Shown one piece after another: positions 48,101 through 55,295 of a stretch of 64,000 nucleotides of DNA. The translations under genes and the position numbers were made by a program. The stretch covers positions 62,001 through 126,000 of the forward strand of contig NZ_JACIDH010000004.1 of assembly GCF_014196255.1 (NCBI RefSeq), read 5' to 3'. Position 1 is the stretch's first letter, and every line of letters starts with the position of its first letter. The notes under the pieces are model-generated. The model was not told the origin of the DNA and did not search any database. It saw only the letters and a list, made by a program, of their open reading frames with translations. The DNA is from Sphingomonas pseudosanguinis (GTDB taxonomy: Bacteria; Pseudomonadota; Alphaproteobacteria; Sphingomonadales; Sphingomonadaceae).

Positions 48101-48399
48101 CCAATGCCACGCTGATCTACGACAAGCACGGCATCTCGATGCGCCTGTCGTACAACTGGCGTGACAAGTTCCTGAGCGACATCAATCGTGGCGGCGACCG
48201 CAACCCGGTCTTCACCGCGCCTTATGGCCAGCTCGACCTCTCGATGAGCTTCGACCTGACGCCGCGCTTCGCGCTCGGCTTCGAGGCGATCAACCTGACG
48301 GAGGAGGGCGTCCAGACCTATGGTCGCGACCGCATGAACACCTGGTATCTGGCGGAAGGCTCCGCCCGTTATCTGGTAGGTGCGCGCTACCGCTTCTGA
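45148..48399 (+). CDS. large TonB-dependent receptor of the oligosaccharide-uptake type
   Basis: The 1083-residue receptor has a signal peptide (1-32), a Pro/Gly-rich linker, a TonB-box-like segment (GDIVVTGVRASLERSIAIKR) and a plug with DIGKFANTNLAESLQRITGV and VTVRGFGAQYNLVTLNGRQ. This is the pattern of the Xanthomonas/Caulobacter receptor class (TIGR01782) that takes up plant and algal oligosaccharides. The barrel ends in an aromatic residue (YRF). It lies directly after the GH3 gene and is followed by SapC, a cupin-like protein and a halogenase, a gene order seen repeatedly in sphingomonads and xanthomonads. A stem-loop separates it from sapC. Confidence 0.94.
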   Translation: MKGKTLARALVRSTSILGLSAGLLLAGHAQAQVAAGDPQQGTPQADTGNPPPPAGEASPTNAQPETNSGDIVVTGVRASLERSIAIKRDSNGVVDAISAEDIGKFANTNLAESLQRITGVSIDRRNGEGSTVTVRGFGAQYNLVTLNGRQLATSNIVAVGGDQGGDGAGGFGRSFDFSNLASEGVKTLEVYKTGRAAIPSGGIGATINVVSRRPLDAADTGFIGSLGVKGSYDNSSADCIDCGARVTPEASGTVGWSDSEQRFGVSLFGSYQKRNFSFASVAPDNWNIRSLNDFLNPSNGFVNAATKINNRPTGNPLVSVPNDFRYHFSEASRERVNGQAIIQFRPTDTLTFTADGLYAQLRQSERRSSQSNWFNRPFGEVTFDDASNGIATTQFLAETINGVKDAAFEQAYRAQKNKLYDFGGNIEWKPTDRFSLSIDGHIGEAQSAPDNPNGQTSTTVAINAPVVASHSLFWTPDGFPQQTLTINDGTRSTTPTGQSFIKGNGNGILDVGDLSSAVQRQFASNQTQRIKEIRADAGWELNDQFRFDAGGDYRTTTTRQTQYNTRQVLGDWGNSLPPDVAQLAPGQVFQFCNTCKFEHNNPNADANTQIAFRTQDATKLYNTLFNHYIGVTNDGVDHRNNIDANSDNSVRENIWAGYLQGTWNGTVFGRTAQIVAGLRYENTKVSAVSLQPVPLAIVWTADNDFVVQNSTDRQAITARGSYSNWLPAIDAKLEVMDNLFARASYSKTISRAPYGNLFASTGVGAPGRPTAIGGIATGSANNTGLLPLSADNIDVTLEWYPRKDVFLSAGFFDKRVHNFIGNTVVNRNLFGLRDATSGAAGTRSGVAKEQLTGTFGADITDVNLFTYTALLQQNGGNVAATNAQFGANYNTQSRALNQGFVDQVLGALDVSPNASDPLFNFAVNTPINNRDAHIYGVELAGQYFLGETGFGLAASYTLVRGNIGIDIAADPTVNTFALVGLSDTANATLIYDKHGISMRLSYNWRDKFLSDINRGGDRNPVFTAPYGQLDLSMSFDLTPRFALGFEAINLTEEGVQTYGRDRMNTWYLAEGSARYLVGARYRF

Positions 48400-48410
48400 T
48401 GCCGGAACTC

Positions 48411-48440
48411 GGAAGGCCGCTGCCCCCCCGGCGGTCTTCC
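48411..48440 (+). terminator. stem-loop between receptor and sapC
   Basis: GGAAGGCCGC pairs with GCGGTCTTCC (one G-T) around TGCCCCCCCG, 11 bases after the receptor stop. No T run follows. It probably stabilises the receptor mRNA or attenuates the downstream genes, giving more receptor than SapC, cupin protein and halogenase. Confidence 0.55.
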
Positions 48441-48457
48441 GGGTATAGAGGGCGATC

Positions 48458-49159
48458 ATGACCTTCGTGCTGCTCAACAATGTCGACCACCGCGACCTTC
48501 GCGTCGCGGTCGGTCATCACGCGCGTTACGGCGACGCGATCAACCAGACGCGCGTCTTCCCGCCCGAGTTCGAGGAATTGCAGCGCGACTATGCGATCCT
48601 GCTGCGCCGGGACGAGAGCGACAGGCTCTATGCCACGGTGCTGCTGGGCCTCGACCCCGACGAGAATCTGTTCCTCGACGAGGAGCGCTGGGACGCGCGC
48701 TATATCCCCGCGACGCGGGCGCGCGGGCCGTTTTCGATCGGGCATGACGCGGACGGCGCGCCGATGGTGTTCGTCGATCCCGATCATCCGCGCCTGACCC
48801 CGGACGGCATGGCCGTCTTTCGCGACCATGGCGGCAACGCACCGCTGCTCGACCATGTCTCGGCGATGCTTCAGCGTATCTATGTCGGGGTGCAGACCGA
48901 GGCCGAGCTGTTCGACGCGCTGGAGGGGGCGGGGTTGCTGACGCCTGCGCTGCTGCAACTCGATCTGGACGAGGGGCGGCGCTACAATATCCCCGATTGC
49001 CTGACCGTCGACACCGACCGGCTGGCGGCGCTCGACCCTGAGACGCTGGCGATGTTGCACGCGCAGGACCATCTGCGCCCCGCCATCTGGATCGCCTCGT
49101 CGCTGGGCAATCTGCGCCATCTGATCGATCGCAAGATCCGGAAGGACGCGCATGGCTGA
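48458..49159 (+). CDS. SapC family protein
   Basis: This 233-residue soluble protein matches the SapC family: N-terminal VALLNN-type start (MTFVLLNNVDHRDLRV), YGDAINQTRVFPPEFEELQRDYAILLRRD, LLGLDPDENLFLDEERWDARYIPA and FVDPDHPRLTPDG. It takes its name from a Campylobacter S-layer locus, but in TonB-receptor operons its function is unknown. It overlaps the next gene by eight bases. Its consistent pairing with the cupin-like protein and halogenase suggests it acts with them. Confidence 0.9.
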   Translation: MTFVLLNNVDHRDLRVAVGHHARYGDAINQTRVFPPEFEELQRDYAILLRRDESDRLYATVLLGLDPDENLFLDEERWDARYIPATRARGPFSIGHDADGAPMVFVDPDHPRLTPDGMAVFRDHGGNAPLLDHVSAMLQRIYVGVQTEAELFDALEGAGLLTPALLQLDLDEGRRYNIPDCLTVDTDRLAALDPETLAMLHAQDHLRPAIWIASSLGNLRHLIDRKIRKDAHG

Positions 49160-50177
49160 CCGCCTGCCCGTGACGGCGCGAGTCCGCGAAATCGCGGCGG
49201 ACGGCGCGCCCGACCTGGCGGCGCTGGTCGCGGACGGCGTGCCGGTCATCCTGCGCGGCCATGCCGCCGACTGGCCGCTGGTGCGCGAGGGCAAGCGCTC
49301 CGATGCGGCGGCGGCGGACTATCTGCGCCGCTTCGATCAGGGACGGCCGGTCACCGGCTATATCGGCGACCCTGCGATCCGGGGGCGTTTCCATTATGAC
49401 GCCGGCGCCACCGCGCTGAATTTCCAGGCGCGGCCCTTCGCCTTGCCCGAATTTCTCGATCGGCTGCTCGGCGACCGGTCGGGTACGGCCTATTATATGG
49501 GGTCGACCGACCTCGACACCTATCTGCCCGGCTTTCGGACCGAGAATGAACTCACGCCGGCGGGGGGATTGTTCGCGCAGCATCCGCCGCTCGCCAGCAT
49601 CTGGATCGGCAATCGCACCATCGCCTCGGCGCATTACGACATGGCGAACAATGCCGCGATCTGCGCGGTCGGGCATCGCCGCTTCACGCTGTTCCCGCCC
49701 GACCAGATCGGCAATCTCTATCCGGGGCCGCTGGCGCCGACCCCGGGCGGGCAGGTGGTGAGCATGGTCGATTTCGCCGCCCCCGATCTCGACCGCTTTC
49801 CCCGCTTTGCCGAGGCGGTCGCCCATGCGCAGGTGGCCGAACTCGGCCCCGGCGATCTCCTCGTCTATCCGGCGCTCTGGTGGCATCATGTCGAGGCGCT
49901 GGACGATTTCAACGTCCTGGTGAATTACTGGTGGAACGCCGCGCCCGACTTCCTCGACAGCCCGATGGACACGGTGATGCACGCGATCCTCTCGCTGCGC
50001 GACCGGCCGGCGGCGGAGAAACAGGCCTGGCGCGCGATCCTCGACCATTACATCTTCGGCCCCGACGAGGCGGTGACAGGCCATCTGCCGCCGGCGGTGC
50101 ACGGGCCGCTCGCCCCGCTGGACGATCAGGGTGCGCGGCGGTTGCGCGCCTATCTGCTGCACAGGTTGAATCGATGA
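49152..50177 (+). CDS. cupin-like (JmjC-related) protein of the halogenase operon
   Basis: This 341-residue protein matches the Cupin_8 (JmjC-like) family of 2-oxoglutarate/iron oxygenases. It has GVPVILRGHAADWPLVREG, YMGSTDLDTYLPGF, WIGNRTIASAHYDMANNAAICAVGHRRFTLFPP and LVYPALWWHHVEAL. The HxD...H triad is visible as H and D in AHYDM and H in WWHHVE, and a lysine or arginine for 2-oxoglutarate lies further on. It could hydroxylate a peptide or small molecule. It overlaps both neighbours (8 and 4 bases), so translation is coupled with SapC and the halogenase. Confidence 0.9.
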   Translation: MADRLPVTARVREIAADGAPDLAALVADGVPVILRGHAADWPLVREGKRSDAAAADYLRRFDQGRPVTGYIGDPAIRGRFHYDAGATALNFQARPFALPEFLDRLLGDRSGTAYYMGSTDLDTYLPGFRTENELTPAGGLFAQHPPLASIWIGNRTIASAHYDMANNAAICAVGHRRFTLFPPDQIGNLYPGPLAPTPGGQVVSMVDFAAPDLDRFPRFAEAVAHAQVAELGPGDLLVYPALWWHHVEALDDFNVLVNYWWNAAPDFLDSPMDTVMHAILSLRDRPAAEKQAWRAILDHYIFGPDEAVTGHLPPAVHGPLAPLDDQGARRLRAYLLHRLNR

Positions 50178-51664
50178 GCGACAGGCCCCCGCCCACCCGT
50201 GTCGTCATCGCAGGGGGCGGCACCGCCGGCTGGCTGGCGGCGACCGCGCTGGTGCGGCAACTGGGGCCGCTGGTCGACGTCATGCTGGTCGAATCGGATG
50301 AGATCGGCACGGTCGGCGTCGGCGAGTCGACCATCCCCACCGCACGCAGCTTCCACGCCTTTCTGGGGGTGGACGAGGCGGCGTTCATGTCCGCGACCCA
50401 GGCGACGTTCAAGCTGGGCATCGCGTTCGAGAATTGGCAGGACGTGGGCGCGCGCTATTTCCACCCCTTCGGCACGGTGGGCCGGTCGATCCCGATCGCC
50501 GATTTCCAGCATTTCTGGCTGGAGGCGCGCGCCCAGGGCTTCGGGCGCGACTATACCGACTATTCGCGCGAGGCGCGCGCGGCGGCGGCGGGGCGGTTCG
50601 CGCGCGATGCGAACGAGACGCTGGCCTATGCCTATCATCTCGATGCCACCGCCTATGCGCGCTTCCTGCGCGCCATCGCCGAGCCGGCGGGGGTGCGTCG
50701 GGTCGAGGGGCGGATCACGCGTGTCGAGCGCGACGGTGAGGGCGGGGACATCGCCGCGCTGCATCTCGAACGCGGTGAGCGGATCGCGGGTGACCTGTTC
50801 ATCGACTGCACCGGCTTTCGCGCGCTGCTGATCGAAGGAGCGCTGGAGACTGGGTTCGAGGATTGGAGCCAATGGCTGGCCTGCGACCGCGCGCTGGCGG
50901 TGCAGACCGAGGCGGTGCGCGAACCCGTGCCCTATACCCGCGCCATCGCGCACCGTGCCGGCTGGCGCTGGCAGATCCCGCTTCAGACGCGGGTCGGCAA
51001 CGGCCTGGTCTATGCCGGCGATCATATGAGCGATGACGAAGCCACGGCGACCCTGCTCGGCGCGGTCGAGGGACGGCCGCTGTTCGATCCGCGTCCCTTG
51101 CGATTTCGCGCGGGCATGCGGCGGCGGGCCTGGAATCGCAATTGCGTCGCGCTGGGGCTGGCGGCGGGGTTCATCGAGCCGCTCGAATCGACCAGCATCC
51201 ATCTGGTGATGATCGCGGTGATGCGGTTGATCCAGTCCTTCCCGTTCCGTGGCGGCGATACGGGTGCGCTGGCGGCGAGGTTCAACGCCCAGTCGGCGCA
51301 TGAATGGGCGCATATCCGCGACTTCATCATCCTGCACTACGCCCAGACCGAGCGCGACGATTCCCCCTTCTGGAAGCGGTGCGCCGATATGCCGCTACCC
51401 GACAGCCTGAAGGAACGCATCGCGCTGTTCGTCGAAAGCGCGGGCGCGTGGCAGGGGCAGGACGATCTGTTCCGCATCGATTCCTGGGTGTCGGTGATGC
51501 TGGGCCAGGGGCTGATGCCGCGCGCGCATCATCAGATCGTCCGGATGCTCAGCCCCCAGGCGTTGCGGGAGTCGCTGACGGGGCTGGATCGCCAGATCGA
51601 GGAGGCGATCGCGCCGATCCCGCCCCATGCGGCGTTCCTGCGCAGCTACTGCCCCGCCGCCTGA
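50174..51664 (+). CDS. flavin-dependent tryptophan/indole-type halogenase
   Basis: This 496-residue enzyme would chlorinate or brominate an aromatic substrate using FADH2, O2 and halide. It carries the FAD motif GGGTAGW (14-20), the halogenase WxWxIP as WRWQIP (264-269), the catalytic lysine K80 (ATQATFKLGIAFENW, equivalent to Lys79 of PrnA) and E338 in PLESTSIHL (equivalent to Glu346). All key residues are present, so it is probably active. It overlaps the cupin gene by four bases (ATGA). Halogenases in TonB-receptor operons of Xanthomonas and Brevundimonas (for example BrvH) act on free indole-like compounds and favour bromide; the native substrate is unknown. Confidence 0.94.
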   Translation: MSDRPPPTRVVIAGGGTAGWLAATALVRQLGPLVDVMLVESDEIGTVGVGESTIPTARSFHAFLGVDEAAFMSATQATFKLGIAFENWQDVGARYFHPFGTVGRSIPIADFQHFWLEARAQGFGRDYTDYSREARAAAAGRFARDANETLAYAYHLDATAYARFLRAIAEPAGVRRVEGRITRVERDGEGGDIAALHLERGERIAGDLFIDCTGFRALLIEGALETGFEDWSQWLACDRALAVQTEAVREPVPYTRAIAHRAGWRWQIPLQTRVGNGLVYAGDHMSDDEATATLLGAVEGRPLFDPRPLRFRAGMRRRAWNRNCVALGLAAGFIEPLESTSIHLVMIAVMRLIQSFPFRGGDTGALAARFNAQSAHEWAHIRDFIILHYAQTERDDSPFWKRCADMPLPDSLKERIALFVESAGAWQGQDDLFRIDSWVSVMLGQGLMPRAHHQIVRMLSPQALRESLTGLDRQIEEAIAPIPPHAAFLRSYCPAA

Positions 51665-52650
51665 CGGCGGCTGCCGACGATCCCGGCGACCGCGACCGCC
51701 AGTCCGATCGCGGCGACGCCCAGCGCCAGCGACACCGGCTTTGCCGGCACGGCTTCCGCCGGGAACAGGCTGGCGTCACCCGTGAACAGGCGGCGCAGTG
51801 CCTGCGCCACCGCGTCGGGGCGCTCGCGCTGCGGGAAGTGACCGACGCCGGTCAGCGTGATCCGGGCGAACGGCCCGGTGAATTTGGCCGCCACATCGTC
51901 CGCCGTCGAGGGCGGGTTCACCCCGTCGCGGTCACCATGAATATAGAGGGTTGGGAGCGACAGGCTTTTCTTCGCCTTGACCCGTTCGGCCAGCCAGCGC
52001 CCGGCGGGATCGGGCTTGGCCTCGTCCCAGCGCGCGCGATAGCTGTGGATCGTCACCGCCGCCCAGTCGGGATTCTCGAACGACTTCGCGACCCGGTCGA
52101 AGGTCGCCTGATCGAACCAGCCCGGCGGCGACCAGTTGGTCCAATGGATATGGGCAAAACCCTTGCGATCGTCGCGCACCGCCTGCGCGCCGCGCGCGGT
52201 CGCCATGAACCAGTGATACCATTGGCGCTGCGCCTGCGCGAAGGACGGTGTGGGCATGCCGCCCAGCCGGGGCGGGGTGCTGAGCATCGCCATCCGCTCG
52301 ACCCGCGTCGGCCAGCCGACCGCCAGCGCCTCGGCGATATTGCTGCCCCAGTCATGCCCGGCGACCTGGAAGCGGGTGATGCCCAGCCCGTCCATCAGCG
52401 CGATCGCATCCAGCGCCAAGATCGCGCTGTCGCCGGTGCGGGGGATGTCGGCGCGGCGGAATCGCGTTTCGCCGACGCCGCGCAAGGTCGGCACGATCAC
52501 GCGAAGGCCCGCACCCGCCAGCACGCTGACCACCGCATCCCAGGTCGAGGCATCGTCGGGCCAGCCATGCAGCAACAGCGCCGCCGGGCCGTTGCGGGGA
52601 CCGGTATCGGTATAGGCCATCTCCAACCCGTTCAGCGTCATCCTCGCCAT
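51646..52650 (-). CDS. alpha/beta hydrolase, epoxide-hydrolase/haloalkane-dehalogenase type, with a C-terminal membrane tail
   Basis: This 334-residue hydrolase has HGWPD (28-32) as oxyanion hole and an aspartate nucleophile D100 (VAGHDWGSN), marking the epoxide-hydrolase/dehalogenase branch rather than serine esterases. It also has LYIHGDRDGVNPP and the catalytic His in GVGHFPQRE. After residue 300 a hydrophobic segment (VSLALGVAAIGLAVAVAGIVG) followed by RR suggests a C-terminal membrane anchor, unusual for this family. No signal peptide is seen. Its stop overlaps the halogenase gene by 19 bases in convergent orientation. A dehalogenating or epoxide-opening role related to the halogenase product is an appealing but unproven idea. 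Confidence 0.88.
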   Translation of the reverse strand: MARMTLNGLEMAYTDTGPRNGPAALLLHGWPDDASTWDAVVSVLAGAGLRVIVPTLRGVGETRFRRADIPRTGDSAILALDAIALMDGLGITRFQVAGHDWGSNIAEALAVGWPTRVERMAMLSTPPRLGGMPTPSFAQAQRQWYHWFMATARGAQAVRDDRKGFAHIHWTNWSPPGWFDQATFDRVAKSFENPDWAAVTIHSYRARWDEAKPDPAGRWLAERVKAKKSLSLPTLYIHGDRDGVNPPSTADDVAAKFTGPFARITLTGVGHFPQRERPDAVAQALRRLFTGDASLFPAEAVPAKPVSLALGVAAIGLAVAVAGIVGSRRQAAGQ

Positions 52651-52704
52651 TCTGCCTCGTCTCCTGATCTGGAGCAGACAGAACCGATCGCCGTCGCGGT
52701 TGGT

Positions 52705-53031
52705 TCAGCGGTGCTGCGACGGGTCGAGCGCGGCGTACCAGTCGGCATAGCGGGTGTTGTGCGCCATGTGCCGGTTCAGATCCTCGACGCCCGGCCACCA
52801 GGTCGGCCCCCGCTCACCCAGCGCCACTTTGGCCTCGTTCACCGCCGCCCGCGCGGCGCGAAGCGCCTCGGCATCATCCCCCGCCAGCGCGTCGCGGACG
52901 GCCCGGCGCGCGCGCATCAGCGCATCGACATGCGCCTGACGCTCATCCTCCGGCAGGTTCGGGTTGGCCCGCCGCCACAGCCGGCCACGCACCACGATAT
53001 AGCGGCCATCGGGCGTCACGGGGGGAGTCAT
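52705..53031 (-). CDS. small conserved protein of unknown function
   Basis: This 108-residue protein opens with PVTPDGRYIVVRGRLWRRANPNLPEDERQAHVDALMRARRAV and ends near GERGPTWWPGVEDLNRH. I recall the DGRYIVVRGRLWRRANPNL-type start from many alphaproteobacterial hypothetical proteins, but no function is established. The charged helical middle and conserved Trp pair suggest a small soluble DNA- or protein-binding protein (inference). It lies between the hydrolase and a response-regulator gene on the same strand. Confidence 0.75.
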   Translation of the reverse strand: MTPPVTPDGRYIVVRGRLWRRANPNLPEDERQAHVDALMRARRAVRDALAGDDAEALRAARAAVNEAKVALGERGPTWWPGVEDLNRHMAHNTRYADWYAALDPSQHR

Positions 53032-53055
53032 GGGCCATCTCCTTTCGGCCGCCGG

Positions 53056-53436
53056 TCAGGGGTGGCGCGCGGGCGCCGCGTCCAGCAACCGGCCGAGCGA
53101 ACCCAGCAGCAACGGCTTGCTGAACGGCTTGTTGCACCGGTCGACCCCCGGATAGCGGGTGCCGATGACCGTGTCGTCATAGCCGCTGGCGAACAGGAAC
53201 GGGATGTGCCGCGCCGCCAGCGCATCGGCGACCGGAAAGGCCATTTCGCCGCGCAGGTTGATGTCGAGCAGCGCGGCATCGATCCGCGCCTCCCGGTCGA
53301 TCCGCGACAGCGCGCGCGCGACTGACGGCTCGGGGCCGATGACCACCGCCCCGGCGTCTTCCAATTCGGTCTGCAGGTCGAAGGCGAGCATATATTCGTC
53401 CTCGACGATCAGGATGCGGCGATGGTGGAGTGGCAC
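53056..53436 (-). CDS. single-domain response regulator
   Basis: This 126-residue receiver domain has EDEYML, the phosphorylation aspartate in ALLDINLRGE, and FLFASGYDD and NKPFSKPLLLGSL (the KPF lysine). It has no output domain and resembles alphaproteobacterial stand-alone receivers (CheY/DivK-like, or the FixJ-type seen beside PAS kinases). The GTG at 53436 has an excellent AAGGAGG box seven bases upstream and is preferred over the open frame to 53511. It stands alone, divergent from the ClC gene. A kinase partner such as the hybrid kinase at 8693 is only a guess. Confidence 0.88.
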   Translation of the reverse strand: MPLHHRRILIVEDEYMLAFDLQTELEDAGAVVIGPEPSVARALSRIDREARIDAALLDINLRGEMAFPVADALAARHIPFLFASGYDDTVIGTRYPGVDRCNKPFSKPLLLGSLGRLLDAAPARHP

Positions 53437-53600
53437 GACGTACCTCCTTGCCGATCCGAGTAGAGCGACAGGCGAGGCGCGCCGCCATAACATGGATGGA
53501 GGCCGGCGCATTCCGTCATGGCCCGGTCGATGATCCGTGCCAGCCGGGGGGGAGGGTCGTGCCGCTGGTCACGACGCGGTCGCCGCCGTACAGCCGGAGC

Positions 53601-54917
53601 ATGGCCGAGTCGCACCCGCCCCGCCCCGGATACCGGACCTGGACGCCCGCCCGTTACCGCGCGCTGCTGCGCCGACAGGGGCCGCGCTCGGTCAAGTTCC
53701 GGACGCGGCTGGCGATCCTGATCGGCGCGGTGGCGATCGGCCTGGCGGCGACCCTGTTCGCGAAGGGCGCGGACATGGCGAGCGAGATGTTCGGCCATTT
53801 CGCCGCGCGCTACCACTGGGCGCCGCTGGTGATCACGCCCCTGTTGTTCGCCGCGCTGGTGTGGATCACCCGCCGCTATGTCCCGCTGGCGCGCGGCTCG
53901 GGCATTCCGCAGGTGATGGCGGCGCAGGCCGATCCCGAACGCGCGACTCAGGGGCTGGTGTCGGTCCGCACCGTCGTCGGCAAGGCCGGGCTGACGTTGG
54001 CGGCGGTGCTGGGCGGCGCCTCGGTCGGGCGCGAGGGGCCGACGGTGCAGATCGCCGCCGCCATCATGGGGCTGACGCACCGTATCCTGGGGGTGCCCTT
54101 GCGCGGTGCGGTGCTGATCGCGGGCGGCGCGGCCGGCGTCGCGGCGGCGTTCAACACGCCGCTGGCAGGGCTGCTCTTCGCGATCGAGGAACTGGCCTCG
54201 GCCTATGAGCAGAAGGTCACGCTGCTGGTCATCGCCGCGATCGCGATCGCGGGCATGGTCGCGCAGTCGGTGCAGGGGGACTATGTCTATTTCGGGCTGA
54301 TCGGCGCACATATGCCGATCCTGACCGCGCTGGTCGCGGCCCCGGTCGCGGGCATCGTCGGCGGATTGGCGGGGGGCGGTTTCGCGCGGCTGATGCTGGC
54401 GATGGCAACCGGCACCAACGGGCTGACCCGGTGGAGCAAGCAGCGCCCCGTCCTGTTCGCCGGCATCTGCGGCCTGGTCGTCGCGGGGCTGGGCGTCGGC
54501 ACCGGGCTGACCTGGGGCACCGGTTACGGCGCGGCGCGCGCGATGATCGTCGGGGTCGATGCACCACTGTGGTTCGGGCCCGCCAAGTTCCTCGCCACGC
54601 TGGCGACGGCGGTCGCGGGACTGCCCGGCGGTATCTTCGCGCCGTCGCTGTCGGTCGGTGCAGGGCTGGGCAATCTGCTCTGCTCGATCTTTCCCGGCTC
54701 GCCCGCCTCGGCGATCGTGATCCTCGGCATGGTCGGCTATTTTGCCGGGGTGGTCCGCGCGCCGCTGACCGCCGTGATCATCCTGTCGGAGACGACCGCC
54801 AGCCGTGGCCTGATGTTGCCGATGTTCGCCGCCGCCTTCATCGCCGACGGGGTCAGCCAGCTGGTATGCCGCGAAAAGCTCTATCACGGCCTGTCGCGTA
54901 CCTTCGCGATGCGGTGA
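53601..54917 (+). CDS. clcA: ClC-family chloride/proton antiporter
   Basis: This 438-residue membrane protein has the ClC selectivity motifs GSGIP (99-103), GREGP (143-147, with gating glutamate E145) and a GGIFAPSL motif (about 345). The inner proton glutamate is present as E197 in LLFAIEEL, matching Glu203 of E. coli ClcA, so it should be a H+/Cl- antiporter rather than a channel. A pair of ClC repeats with about 12 helices is visible and the C-terminal tyrosine region (REKLYHGL) is retained. The ATG at 53601 has GGAGC before it; a GTG at 53559 is an alternative. It converges with the RNase H-like gene, three bases apart. Confidence 0.9.
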   Translation: MAESHPPRPGYRTWTPARYRALLRRQGPRSVKFRTRLAILIGAVAIGLAATLFAKGADMASEMFGHFAARYHWAPLVITPLLFAALVWITRRYVPLARGSGIPQVMAAQADPERATQGLVSVRTVVGKAGLTLAAVLGGASVGREGPTVQIAAAIMGLTHRILGVPLRGAVLIAGGAAGVAAAFNTPLAGLLFAIEELASAYEQKVTLLVIAAIAIAGMVAQSVQGDYVYFGLIGAHMPILTALVAAPVAGIVGGLAGGGFARLMLAMATGTNGLTRWSKQRPVLFAGICGLVVAGLGVGTGLTWGTGYGAARAMIVGVDAPLWFGPAKFLATLATAVAGLPGGIFAPSLSVGAGLGNLLCSIFPGSPASAIVILGMVGYFAGVVRAPLTAVIILSETTASRGLMLPMFAAAFIADGVSQLVCREKLYHGLSRTFAMR

Positions 54918-54920
54918 CGC

Positions 54921-55295
54921 TCAGCCGGTCGACTGGCGAAGCGCCGGCCGGGCAAGCGCGATGCCCGCCAGATTCTGCGTGCGTTTGATATGACGCAGGC
55001 GGAAGCGGCCGGGCGGGCGGGGGAGGTCGGACCAGAGCTGGAACTGCGCCCGGTGCGCCGGCGGCACGCGCACCTCGCCCAACGCCTGCGCGATCACCGC
55101 CGCCGCATCGCCCAGCAGCACCGCATCGGCCAACCCCGCCGCATGCGCCAACCGCGTCGCGGCGATCAGCGCCAGCCATTCGGCGGTCATGCTGGTCCCC
55201 GGCCCCAGGTCGCGGACGATATGGACCTGCCCACCCAGCACCACGGCATATTCCATGCCGCCGGGGCGGTGGCCGCCGTCGAAGAAGATCTTCAC
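54921..55295 (-). CDS. small RNase H-like fold protein
   Basis: The 124-residue protein begins with VKIFFDGGHRPGGMEYAVVL and has the RNase H triad positions D6, E39 (MTAEWLALIAATRLA) and D63 (LLGDAAAV). At the position of the fourth carboxylate (typically RxxNxxAD) it reads RTQNLAGIALAR, with Gly replacing Asp. It may still bind metal but be catalytically weak. It starts at GTG 55295, overlapping the FAD oxidoreductase stop by four bases (GTGA), so it is made from the same transcript. RVT_3/reverse-transcriptase-like RNase H proteins are common and mostly uncharacterised. Confidence 0.78.
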   Translation of the reverse strand: MKIFFDGGHRPGGMEYAVVLGGQVHIVRDLGPGTSMTAEWLALIAATRLAHAAGLADAVLLGDAAAVIAQALGEVRVPPAHRAQFQLWSDLPRPPGRFRLRHIKRTQNLAGIALARPALRQSTG

